Assembly (NCBI GenBank): GCA_965659945.1
Contig: CBFHYJ010000032.1
Span: 1-17,866, forward strand
Source: VMDJ01 sp965659945
GTDB lineage: Bacteria > Pseudomonadota > Gammaproteobacteria > Chromatiales > Chromatiaceae
DNA: 17,866 nucleotides
Direction: 5' to 3'
Under the pieces are notes generated by a model that was not told the DNA's origin, searched no databases, and was given only the letters and a program-made list of their open reading frames with translations. Position numbers and translations under genes: made by a program. This document shows positions 1 to 6,463 of the stretch, piece after piece; position 1 is the first letter of the stretch, and each line of letters opens with the position of its first letter.

Positions 1-18
1 GATGATGGAGAATAAGTA

Positions 19-2280
19 ATGCTCAGCTCAGAATTAGAAGTTACCTTGCATCAAGCGTTTCAAGATGCGCGTGATCGCCGTCATGAATTTATGACGGTTG
101 AGCATTTGCTTTTGGCGCTTTTGGATAATGACAGTGCGCTTCAGGTGCTTAATGCTTGTGCAGCAGATGTGGGTGGCTTGCGTACCGACCTCACTCAATT
201 CATTGAAGAGAGCACACCACTGATCCCTGAAGAAGATGAGCGGGAGACTCAGCCAACTCTTGGTTTTCAACGCGTCCTGCAACGTGCGGTTTTCCATGTG
301 CAATCTTCAGAGAGTAACGAGGTAACGGGTGCCAACGTACTGGTCGCTATCTTTAGTGAGCAAGATTCCCAAGCCGTTTACTTTTTAGATCAACACGACA
401 TCTCTCGTTTAGATGTTGTGAATTTTATTTCACACGGCATTTCTAAATTGGCTGAGTCTGAGATGGGTGAGCGCGTGCCACTGAGTGAAGACGAAGCAGA
501 AGAGCACGGTGAATCTCGTTCGCAGTCAGCGTTGGGTAAATACTCAACCAATCTTAATGAGCGAGCAGCGGCAGGTAAAATCGATCCACTGATTGGTCGC
601 CAAGCTGAGGTTGAGCGTACGGTTCAAATTCTTTGCCGTCGTCGTAAGAACAATCCTTTGCTGGTTGGTGAAGCCGGTGTGGGTAAAACGGCAATTGCAG
701 AAGGTTTAGCTAAGCGCATCGTAGATGGCGAGGTACCTGAGGTGCTTCAGCCTGCTGTTATCTACTCGCTGGATTTGGGCAGCTTAGTTGCGGGAACAAA
801 ATATCGCGGTGACTTTGAGAAGCGTTTGAAGGCGATTCTGGCTGAGCTTAAGCGCCAGCCTGATGCGGTGTTATTCATCGATGAGATTCACACCATGATA
901 GGCGCAGGTGCGGCTTCCGGTGGTGTGATGGATGCTTCTAACTTGATTAAGCCAATGCTAGCTTCTGGTGAGCTCAAATGCATTGGCTCGACGACCTATC
1001 AAGAGTATCGCGGCATCTTTGAAAAGGATCGCGCATTAAGCCGTCGTTTCCAAAAGATCGATGTTGAAGAGCCATCGGTTGAAGACACGATTTTGATCCT
1101 GAAGGGTTTAAAAGAGCGCTTTGAAGATCACCATAATGTGAAGTACACCGCAAAGGCGTTGCGTTCTGCTGCTGAGCTTGCAGGTAAGTACATCAACGAT
1201 CGTCACATGCCAGATAAAGCGATCGATGTGATCGATGAAGCAGGTGCTGCGAATCAGTTGCTGGCCCCATCTAAGCGTAAGAAAAGCATTGGTGTGCCAG
1301 ATATCGAGGCTATTGTTGCGAAGATTGCACGTATTCCACCGCGTAAGGTATCTACCTCAGATACTGAATCGTTGAAGCACCTCAGCCGTGATTTGCAGAT
1401 GGTAGTTTACGGGCAAGATCCTGCAATTGATGCATTGTCATCTGCCATCTTAATGAACCGCTCTGGTTTGGGTACAGATGAGAAGCCTGTGGGCTCATTC
1501 TTATTCGCAGGTCCTACCGGTGTAGGTAAAACTGAGGTGACTCGTCAGCTAGCGCGCATCATGGGCATGAAGTTGCTTCGCTTTGATATGTCTGAGTACA
1601 TGGAGCGCCATGCGGTATCACGCTTAATTGGTGCGCCGCCAGGTTATGTCGGTTTTGATCAAGGTGGTTTGCTGACCGAAGAGATCAGTAAGCACCCGCA
1701 TTCTGTTTTATTGCTTGATGAGATTGAAAAGGCGCATCCAGATCTATTCAATTTGCTGCTGCAAGTGATGGATCACGGTACTTTGACTGACAACAACGGT
1801 CGTAAGGCTGATTTCCGTAATGTGATCATCATTATGACTACCAATGCCGGCGCAACCGATATGGCGCGTCGCTCTATTGGCTTTACGGATCAAGATCACA
1901 CCAGTGATGGTATGGAAGCGATTAACAAGCTATTTACCCCTGAGTTCCGTAATCGTTTAGACGGCATTATTCAGTTCGCTGCCTTGCGGGCTGAAGTGAT
2001 TGGTAGTGTCGTTGATAAGTTCATCTTCGAATTGGAAACGCAGCTCGCTGAGAAGAAAGTGGATCTTGAAGTGAATAAAGATGCACGCGCGTGGCTAACT
2101 GAGCATGGTTATGACGTGCAGATGGGTGCACGACCAATGGCGCGTTTGATCAAAGATAAGATCAAAAAGCCTTTAGCTGAGCATTTGTTATTTGGTGATC
2201 TCGCGAGCGGCGGAAAGGTCAGTATTCGCGTCGAAGGTGACGAGCTGGCGTTCGATATCGAGAGTGCGTTGGTGCACTGA
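19..2280 (+). CDS. clpA: ATP-dependent Clp protease ATP-binding subunit ClpA
   Basis: Class I Clp/Hsp100 AAA+ unfoldase that works with ClpP in the cytosol to unfold and degrade proteins, including N-degron substrates brought by ClpS. The 753-residue length fits full ClpA (758 in E. coli). An N-terminal Clp repeat domain (about 1-145) is followed by D1, with Walker A GEAGVGKT (217-224) and Walker B D288-E289. D2 follows, with Walker A GPTGVGKT (498-505) and Walker B D567-E568. An IGF tripeptide at 620-622 sits where the ClpP-docking loop (IGL/IGF) lies, which separates ClpA from ClpB. The start has a GGAG Shine-Dalgarno at 7-10. Two TAA codons lie just upstream (13-15 and 17-19, the second overlapping the ATG by one base); either could end an upstream clpS, which is cut off by the window. 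It converges with infA. Confidence 0.98.
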   Translation: MLSSELEVTLHQAFQDARDRRHEFMTVEHLLLALLDNDSALQVLNACAADVGGLRTDLTQFIEESTPLIPEEDERETQPTLGFQRVLQRAVFHVQSSESNEVTGANVLVAIFSEQDSQAVYFLDQHDISRLDVVNFISHGISKLAESEMGERVPLSEDEAEEHGESRSQSALGKYSTNLNERAAAGKIDPLIGRQAEVERTVQILCRRRKNNPLLVGEAGVGKTAIAEGLAKRIVDGEVPEVLQPAVIYSLDLGSLVAGTKYRGDFEKRLKAILAELKRQPDAVLFIDEIHTMIGAGAASGGVMDASNLIKPMLASGELKCIGSTTYQEYRGIFEKDRALSRRFQKIDVEEPSVEDTILILKGLKERFEDHHNVKYTAKALRSAAELAGKYINDRHMPDKAIDVIDEAGAANQLLAPSKRKKSIGVPDIEAIVAKIARIPPRKVSTSDTESLKHLSRDLQMVVYGQDPAIDALSSAILMNRSGLGTDEKPVGSFLFAGPTGVGKTEVTRQLARIMGMKLLRFDMSEYMERHAVSRLIGAPPGYVGFDQGGLLTEEISKHPHSVLLLDEIEKAHPDLFNLLLQVMDHGTLTDNNGRKADFRNVIIIMTTNAGATDMARRSIGFTDQDHTSDGMEAINKLFTPEFRNRLDGIIQFAALRAEVIGSVVDKFIFELETQLAEKKVDLEVNKDARAWLTEHGYDVQMGARPMARLIKDKIKKPLAEHLLFGDLASGGKVSIRVEGDELAFDIESALVH

Positions 2281-2299
2281 CCGGAAAGCTCCGGTCAGT
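2276..2299. terminator. Hairpin between convergent clpA and infA
   Basis: A perfect 10-bp stem (ACTGACCGGA / TCCGGTCAGT) with a 4-nt loop covers the clpA stop codon and lies 10 nt past the infA stop. It could serve both convergent transcripts. Neither strand carries a proper run of T after the stem, so intrinsic termination may be weak, and it may act mainly as a 3'-end stabiliser. The stem is seen directly; the role is inferred. Confidence 0.5.
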
Positions 2300-2309
2300 T
2301 AGTTAAAGA

Positions 2310-2528
2310 TTAACGCTCGCGGAAAGTGATACGGCCTTTGGTTAGGTCGTATGGCGTCATTTCTACTTTAACTTTGTCACCAGTCAGGATGCGGATGTAG
2401 TGCTTACGCATCTTGCCTGAGATATGTGCGGTGACCACGTGGCCGTTTTCTAGCTCTACGCGGAACATCGTATTTGGCAACGTGTCTACCACGGTGCCGT
2501 CCATTTCAATTACGTCTTCTTTTGCCAT
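2310..2528 (-). CDS. infA: Translation initiation factor IF-1
   Basis: IF-1 binds the 30S ribosomal A site and works with IF-2 and IF-3 in start-codon selection. The 72-residue product is the usual bacterial length and is a single S1/OB-fold domain. It begins MAKEDVIEMDG, and the stretches GHVVTAHISGKMRKHYIRI and GDKVKVEMTPYDLTKGRI are typical of IF-1. Adjacency to clpA and aat is a long-standing gammaproteobacterial arrangement, also seen in E. coli. Here infA points towards clpA and lies downstream of bpt on the same strand, separated by 82 nt that include a candidate promoter. The Shine-Dalgarno is weak (GGAA about 8 nt before ATG). Confidence 0.98.
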   Translation of the reverse strand: MAKEDVIEMDGTVVDTLPNTMFRVELENGHVVTAHISGKMRKHYIRILTGDKVKVEMTPYDLTKGRITFRER

Positions 2529-2541
2529 TCAAATTTCCAAA

Positions 2542-2562
2542 AAGAGTGCGCTCTTGCGCAAG
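2542..2562 (-). repeat. Overlapping palindromes in the infA leader
   Basis: In the presumed infA 5' untranslated region, the self-complementary 10-mer CTTGCGCAAG (2553-2562) overlaps a hairpin AAGAG-CGCA-CTCTT (minus-strand reading, 2542-2555). Read in the infA direction, the hairpin is followed by further T residues and then the start region. It could be a small leader structure. The stems are visible; any regulatory effect is a guess. Confidence 0.4.
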
Positions 2563-2571
2563 TCGGCGCGG

Positions 2572-2600
2572 AGTATAGCAAAACCTTAATACACTGGCTA
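2572..2600 (-). promoter_or_regulatory. Candidate infA promoter
   Basis: On the minus strand an extended -10, TGC-TATACT (hexamer at 2572-2577), follows TAGCCA (2595-2600, 4 of 6 to the -35 consensus) after a 17-bp spacer. A start near 2565 would give a leader of about 35-40 nt before the infA ATG. This would let infA be expressed apart from the bpt-aat cluster behind it. Confidence 0.6.
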
Positions 2601-2610
2601 AAACAATGAG

Positions 2611-3345
2611 TTACTCAATGAATAAACCCTCATTTTTGTCCAGTGCATGCCATTGTTGGCCGTCGAATAGCTCAATTGGGCGGTAATCAAGCTTGTAGCG
2701 CATCTCAGGGCTGTCTTCGATCCAAAAGCCGAGGTAGAGGTAGGGCAGCTCTAGGGATTTGGCGAGTTCGATTTGTTGCAGAATCGCAAAGTGCCCCAAA
2801 GAGCGTTTCGGCAGATCCGTGCGGTAGTAAGTGTACATAGCGGAGAGGCCGTCATTGAAGGTGTCGGTAATCGCCACACCAAGTAGTTGCTGATTGTTAC
2901 GGATCTCAATCAGCTTGGTGCGACTCCATTGCGTGCGCATAAAGTCCTGATAATCATCTTCATCCATCTCTTTCATGTTGCCATCGGGATGACGTGATCT
3001 GAGGTAGTCGAGGTACAGTGCGTAATGCTCATCACGAAACTCATCTGATACAACGGAGACAGAAAGATCCTTATTGGTGTTGAGCACACGACGAAAGCGA
3101 CGGCTGGGCTTGAACTCATCCACCGGAATACGAACGGAAATACATTGCGAGCATTCTTCGCAATTGGGTCGATAGAGTTGATCGGATGAGCGACGAAAAC
3201 CGAGTTGAGAGAGACGAGTGAAGACCTCTGGTGATATGTCCGCTTCTGGATCTGCCACTATGGTGCGAGCCACGCGATCATCAAAGTAACTGCACGAATG
3301 ATTTGGCGTGTAATACAACTTCAGCTGATCACCGTTTTCACTCAT
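2611..3345 (-). CDS. bpt: Aspartate/glutamate leucyltransferase Bpt (arginyl-tRNA-protein transferase family)
   Basis: Bpt moves leucine from Leu-tRNA to N-terminal Asp or Glu (secondary destabilising residues), making a primary N-degron read by ClpS-ClpAP. The 244-residue length fits bacterial Bpt. Family hallmarks are visible: C18 in the HSCSYF segment, the RPNCEECSQC cluster (C62, C65, C68), a GFRRSS run just before it, the IPVDEF and PSRRFRR segments after it, and a C-terminal GNAT-like half with YLYLGFWIEDSPEMRYK. The ATG overlaps the aat stop by four bases (ATGA), so translational coupling with aat is expected. In E. coli bpt is absent; the bpt-aat pairing is known from Vibrio and relatives. 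Confidence 0.95.
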   Translation of the reverse strand: MSENGDQLKLYYTPNHSCSYFDDRVARTIVADPEADISPEVFTRLSQLGFRRSSDQLYRPNCEECSQCISVRIPVDEFKPSRRFRRVLNTNKDLSVSVVSDEFRDEHYALYLDYLRSRHPDGNMKEMDEDDYQDFMRTQWSRTKLIEIRNNQQLLGVAITDTFNDGLSAMYTYYRTDLPKRSLGHFAILQQIELAKSLELPYLYLGFWIEDSPEMRYKLDYRPIELFDGQQWHALDKNEGLFIE

Positions 3346-4058
3346 AAGCTTAGCTCGTTAACTTGTGTGGTCGGTGTTTTCCAAATATCGCCTGTGTCTG
3401 ATAACGGCGTTGCATTGGATAATTGCTCAAGAAAGTGCTCGCGATCGACTTGTTTAGCACCCATCGATTGCAAATGCGGGTTATGCACCTGCGCATCTAA
3501 GAAATGGAATCCATGGTATTTCATCAGCTGTCGAATAAAGACCAACACTATCTTCGATGCATTGGGCACACGACTAAACATCGATTCACCAAAGATCGCT
3601 TTACCGAGCGATACGCCATATAAGCCACCGACCAATTCATCATCTCGCCAGAGCTCAAAGGAGTGCGCCACACGAGCTAAATGTAAATCAAAATAGGCGC
3701 GCTGCATGTCAGGCAATATCCAGGTGCCGTGTTCATCACGTGGTTCAGCACAAGCCTTCATTACGCGACTGAAGGCTTTATCAACTGTCAGCGTTAACTC
3801 GGAGCGTTTGATCTCTTTACTCAAGCTGCGTGAGACATGCAGCGTGTCGGGATAAAACACAGTGCGCGGATTAGGTGACCACCATAGGATCGGTTGGCCT
3901 TTTGAGTACCACGGGAAGATGCCACTTTGATACGCGGTAATAAGGCGTGGAATGGTCAGATCACCACCAACTGCCAACAAACCTTCAGGTTCAGTCTCAG
4001 CCTCACTTGGATGCGGAAACGCTGAGCGAGTTGATGTGCCATCAAGCGAGTAGATCAT
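3342..4058 (-). CDS. aat: Leucyl/phenylalanyl-tRNA-protein transferase
   Basis: Aat transfers Leu or Phe from aminoacyl-tRNA to proteins with N-terminal Lys or Arg, so that ClpS can deliver them to ClpAP. The 238-residue product has the family signature GLLAVGGDL (26-34) followed by AYQSGIFPWY (42-51), WWSPNPR and GESMFS (157-162). These lie in the dual GNAT-like fold shared with FemX-type transferases. The start ATG lies two bases after the stop of the upstream COG3146 gene and has no good Shine-Dalgarno, which suggests coupling. Its stop overlaps the bpt start. The order COG3146-aat-bpt on one strand looks like one operon. Confidence 0.97.
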   Translation of the reverse strand: MIYSLDGTSTRSAFPHPSEAETEPEGLLAVGGDLTIPRLITAYQSGIFPWYSKGQPILWWSPNPRTVFYPDTLHVSRSLSKEIKRSELTLTVDKAFSRVMKACAEPRDEHGTWILPDMQRAYFDLHLARVAHSFELWRDDELVGGLYGVSLGKAIFGESMFSRVPNASKIVLVFIRQLMKYHGFHFLDAQVHNPHLQSMGAKQVDREHFLEQLSNATPLSDTGDIWKTPTTQVNELSL

Positions 4059-4060
4059 GA

Positions 4061-5200
4061 TTACTTAAAAGGAGAGCGGGTGTGCATCTCATCAATATAT
4101 TCAAACATGTGTTCAGTTTCATGCTTGAGGAAGTTTTTGATCGCTGCATCGAACTCAGGATCGAGCATCAGATGTGCTGAATCGGTCTGTTGCGGTAAAA
4201 AGCCTCGCGCAATCTTATGTTCACCTTGAGCGCCGGGCTCAAAATGTTTTAAGCCATGCTGAATGCAATATTCCAAGCCTTGGTAGTAGCACGCTTCGAA
4301 ATGCAGGCTGTGATAATCCGCATGGCAGCCCCAGTGTCGTCCATATAGCGTGTCTTTACCTACCAAGTTGAAAGCCGTCGCGATTACATTGCCATCGAGC
4401 TTTGCTTGGATGAGTAAAACGTTATCCGGCATGGTTTTCGCTATTTGCTGAAAGAACTCGAGAGATAGGGTTGCCCAGCCACCGTATTTATCGAAGGTAT
4501 CTTCGTAAAGTGTGTGAAATTCCTGCCAGTCAGCCTCAGTAGCGGTATGGCCGTTCAGCCATTCAAAGGTAAAGCCAGCATCAGTGACTTTTTTACGCTC
4601 TTTTCTAACGTTTTTACGTTTGGAAGAGCTAAAAAATGATAGATAGTGATCAAAGTCTTTGTAGCCCTCATTGGCCCAATGGAACTGACAACCAATGCGG
4701 CGCTCGTATCTGTTGTTCGTGAGCAGGGTTGTTTCTTGTTCAGGGGTAAACAACCAGTGAACCGATGAGCATTCTTGCGCTTTCGCTAGCGCAACTGCGG
4801 CATGTGCTAACTGTGTTTGCAGTACTTGTTCATCTTGATCGGGTGCGACAAGCAGCTTGGGTCCAGTTGCCGGCGTGTAGGGCGCACCACTGATCAGCTT
4901 TGGGTAATAACGTTTGCCTTGCCGCTCATAAGCACTGGCCCATGACCAATCAAATACGAACTCGCCGTAAGAGTTTGTTTTGACATACATGGGGGCAGCA
5001 GCTACGAGCTTGCCATCGTTATAGATCGCCAGATGCTGTGAATACCAACCAAACTTTTCACCTAAGCAATTGGTTTGCTCAAGCGCGACTAAAAACTCGT
5101 GACGCAGATAAGGGTAATCAGCGACATGACTCAGCGCATTCCAGTCTTCGGCGGGAATGGTTGAGAGCTCGGCGATGATGTGAACGTCCTGTGCTGACAT
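4061..5200 (-). CDS. COG3146/PF04339 FemAB-like GNAT-fold N-acyltransferase, function unknown
   Basis: I recognise this 379-residue protein as a member of the predicted N-acyltransferase family COG3146 (DUF482, annotated in Pfam as peptidoglycan biosynthesis/recognition, FemAB-like). Its substrate has not been established to my knowledge. Conserved-looking stretches are a basic patch SSSKRKNVRKERKKV near 190-205, GRHWGCHADYH from 287, LHFEACYYQGLEY just after it, and GAQGEHK (323-329) leading into ARGFLP. There is no signal peptide or membrane segment, so it should be cytosolic. It is the first gene of a minus-strand cluster with aat (2 nt gap) and bpt, both also GNAT-like transferases. No clear Shine-Dalgarno precedes the ATG. 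The neighbours suggest, but do not prove, an aminoacyl-tRNA-dependent or N-terminal modification role. Confidence 0.85.
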   Translation of the reverse strand: MSAQDVHIIAELSTIPAEDWNALSHVADYPYLRHEFLVALEQTNCLGEKFGWYSQHLAIYNDGKLVAAAPMYVKTNSYGEFVFDWSWASAYERQGKRYYPKLISGAPYTPATGPKLLVAPDQDEQVLQTQLAHAAVALAKAQECSSVHWLFTPEQETTLLTNNRYERRIGCQFHWANEGYKDFDHYLSFFSSSKRKNVRKERKKVTDAGFTFEWLNGHTATEADWQEFHTLYEDTFDKYGGWATLSLEFFQQIAKTMPDNVLLIQAKLDGNVIATAFNLVGKDTLYGRHWGCHADYHSLHFEACYYQGLEYCIQHGLKHFEPGAQGEHKIARGFLPQQTDSAHLMLDPEFDAAIKNFLKHETEHMFEYIDEMHTRSPFK

Positions 5201-5254
5201 GCACAGAGTGTATCGTGAGGAGGTGCGAGATAAACGCTAAAGAATGGGGTGTTA

Positions 5255-5275
5255 GGGCTGCAACGGGTGCAGCCC
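5255..5275 (-). terminator. Stem-loop after trxB
   Basis: A perfect 8-bp GC-rich stem (GGGCTGCA / TGCAGCCC) with a 5-nt loop lies just past the trxB stop in the trxB direction. No T-run follows, so read-through into the COG3146 gene is likely. It may be a weak terminator or an mRNA stabiliser. Confidence 0.45.
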
Positions 5276-5282
5276 GTCCAGA

Positions 5283-6239
5283 TCATTTCTCGAGAGCGTC
5301 GAGGTAACGTTCAGCATCCAGTGCTGCCATACAGCCAGTACCTGCTGAGGTGATCGCTTGACGGTAGATGTGATCCATAACATCACCCGCTGCAAACACA
5401 CCTTCAACAGACGATTGAGTCGCATTACCTTCGGTGCCACTCTTAACTTTGATGTAGCCGCCACTCATCTCGAGCTGACCTTCAAAGATGCCGGTGTTTG
5501 GCTTGTGACCAATTGCCACAAAGATGCCTTGTAGTTCGACATCTTCGGTTGAGCCATCTTCGGTACTCTTGATGCGCATGCCGGTGACGCCTGTTTTATC
5601 ACCCAACACTTCATCAAGCGTGCAGTTGGTCTTTAGCGTGATATTGCCGTTGTTCACCTTATCCATTAAGTGATCTTGCAAGATCTTTTCTGCACGGAAG
5701 GTGTCGCGGCGGTGAACTAGAACAACTTCAGACGCAATGTTTGATAGGTAAAGCGCCTCTTCGACAGCGGTGTTACCACCACCGATGACTGCGACTTTCT
5801 GATTGCGATAGAAGAAGCCATCACAAGTAGCACATGCCGAAACACCTTTGCCCTTAAAAGCTTCTTCAGAATCAAGACCAAGGTACACCGCAGAAGCACC
5901 TGTGGCGATGATGATCGCATCAGCGGTGTAATGCGCGCTGTCACCTTTTAGTTTGAATGGGCGTTCGCTGAAATCCACTTCTGAGATATAGTCGAAGATG
6001 ATTTCGGTTTCGAAACGCTCAGCGTGTTGTTGCATACGAGTCATAAGATCTGGACCCATAACGCCGTTGTTATCACCTGGCCAGTTATCGACGTCGGTGG
6101 TGGTCATCAATTGACCGCCTTGTTCCATGCCAGTGACCAGCACGGGATTAAGATTTGCACGAGCCGCGTAGACCGCCGCGGTATAGCCAGCAGGTCCCGA
6201 TCCCAAAATCAACAAACCGCAGTGTTTTGCATCGCTCAT
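5283..6239 (-). CDS. trxB: Thioredoxin-disulfide reductase
   Basis: Low-molecular-weight thioredoxin reductase, an FAD flavoenzyme that uses NADPH to reduce thioredoxin in the cytosol. The 318-residue length is standard. The FAD-binding GSGPAG motif is at 13-18, the redox-active CATC is at C136-C139 followed by DGFFYR, and the NADPH-binding GGGNTA is at 153-158. The C-terminal FAD contact segment (GVFAAGDVMDHIYRQAITSA) is also present. A strong AGGAGA Shine-Dalgarno sits 8-9 nt before the ATG. It is divergent from ftsK across a 224-nt gap. In E. coli cydCD lies between aat and trxB; here the COG3146 gene takes that place. Confidence 0.98.
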   Translation of the reverse strand: MSDAKHCGLLILGSGPAGYTAAVYAARANLNPVLVTGMEQGGQLMTTTDVDNWPGDNNGVMGPDLMTRMQQHAERFETEIIFDYISEVDFSERPFKLKGDSAHYTADAIIIATGASAVYLGLDSEEAFKGKGVSACATCDGFFYRNQKVAVIGGGNTAVEEALYLSNIASEVVLVHRRDTFRAEKILQDHLMDKVNNGNITLKTNCTLDEVLGDKTGVTGMRIKSTEDGSTEDVELQGIFVAIGHKPNTGIFEGQLEMSGGYIKVKSGTEGNATQSSVEGVFAAGDVMDHIYRQAITSAGTGCMAALDAERYLDALEK

Positions 6240-6280
6240 GTGTGAAATCTCCTAACAACATGTTTCTTTATTGGGGCCGT

Positions 6281-6309
6281 ATCCTATAAGTGAGGGGCGG
6301 GTAGAACAA
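6281..6309 (-). promoter_or_regulatory. Tentative trxB promoter
   Basis: On the minus strand, TTGTTC (6304-6309) and TAGGAT (6281-6286) are spaced by 17 bp. Both hexamers match only partly (3 and 4 of 6). The -35 overlaps the palindrome at 6308-6324. An overlapping TATAGG gives an alternative -10, so the exact position is uncertain. Confidence 0.3.
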
Positions 6310-6324
6310 GGGCTAAGAGCCCTT
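6308..6324. repeat. Operator-like palindrome AAGGGCT-AAG-AGCCCTT
   Basis: A perfect 7-bp inverted repeat with a 3-nt centre lies in the trxB/ftsK divergent region. It touches the tentative trxB -35 and is about 75 bp upstream of the candidate ftsK -10. It could be a regulator binding site or a small hairpin. No known regulator consensus is recognised. Confidence 0.45.
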
Positions 6325-6395
6325 AAAGGCGCTTTTTGGGGTTGTCTGGAAATTGAGAAAAAAGCCACTCAAACGGTGAGTTTATGGGGCTGCTA

Positions 6396-6404
6396 TGCGA
6401 TAAT
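6396..6404 (+). promoter_or_regulatory. Candidate extended -10 promoter for ftsK
   Basis: TGC-GATAAT is an extended -10 element with 5 of 6 matches in the hexamer. A -35 is poor (GTGAGT at 6376-6381, 17-bp spacing), as is usual for extended -10 promoters. A start near 6411 would give a leader of about 50 nt before the ftsK TTG. No LexA box of the CTGT-N8-ACAG type was seen, unlike E. coli ftsK. Confidence 0.5.
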
Positions 6405-6463
6405 TGTGTGAGCATTAACATTCGCTGTTATCTCATTGAAATTTTTACATTATCGGGATTCGC

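Noticed and set aside
3298..3696. 132-codon plus-strand open frame over bpt/aat
   Set aside because: It is antisense to two recognised genes, with no start signal and no family resemblance.
6240..6463. LexA box for SOS control of ftsK
   Set aside because: No CTGT-N8-ACAG arrangement is present; the single CTGT near 6424 has no partner.
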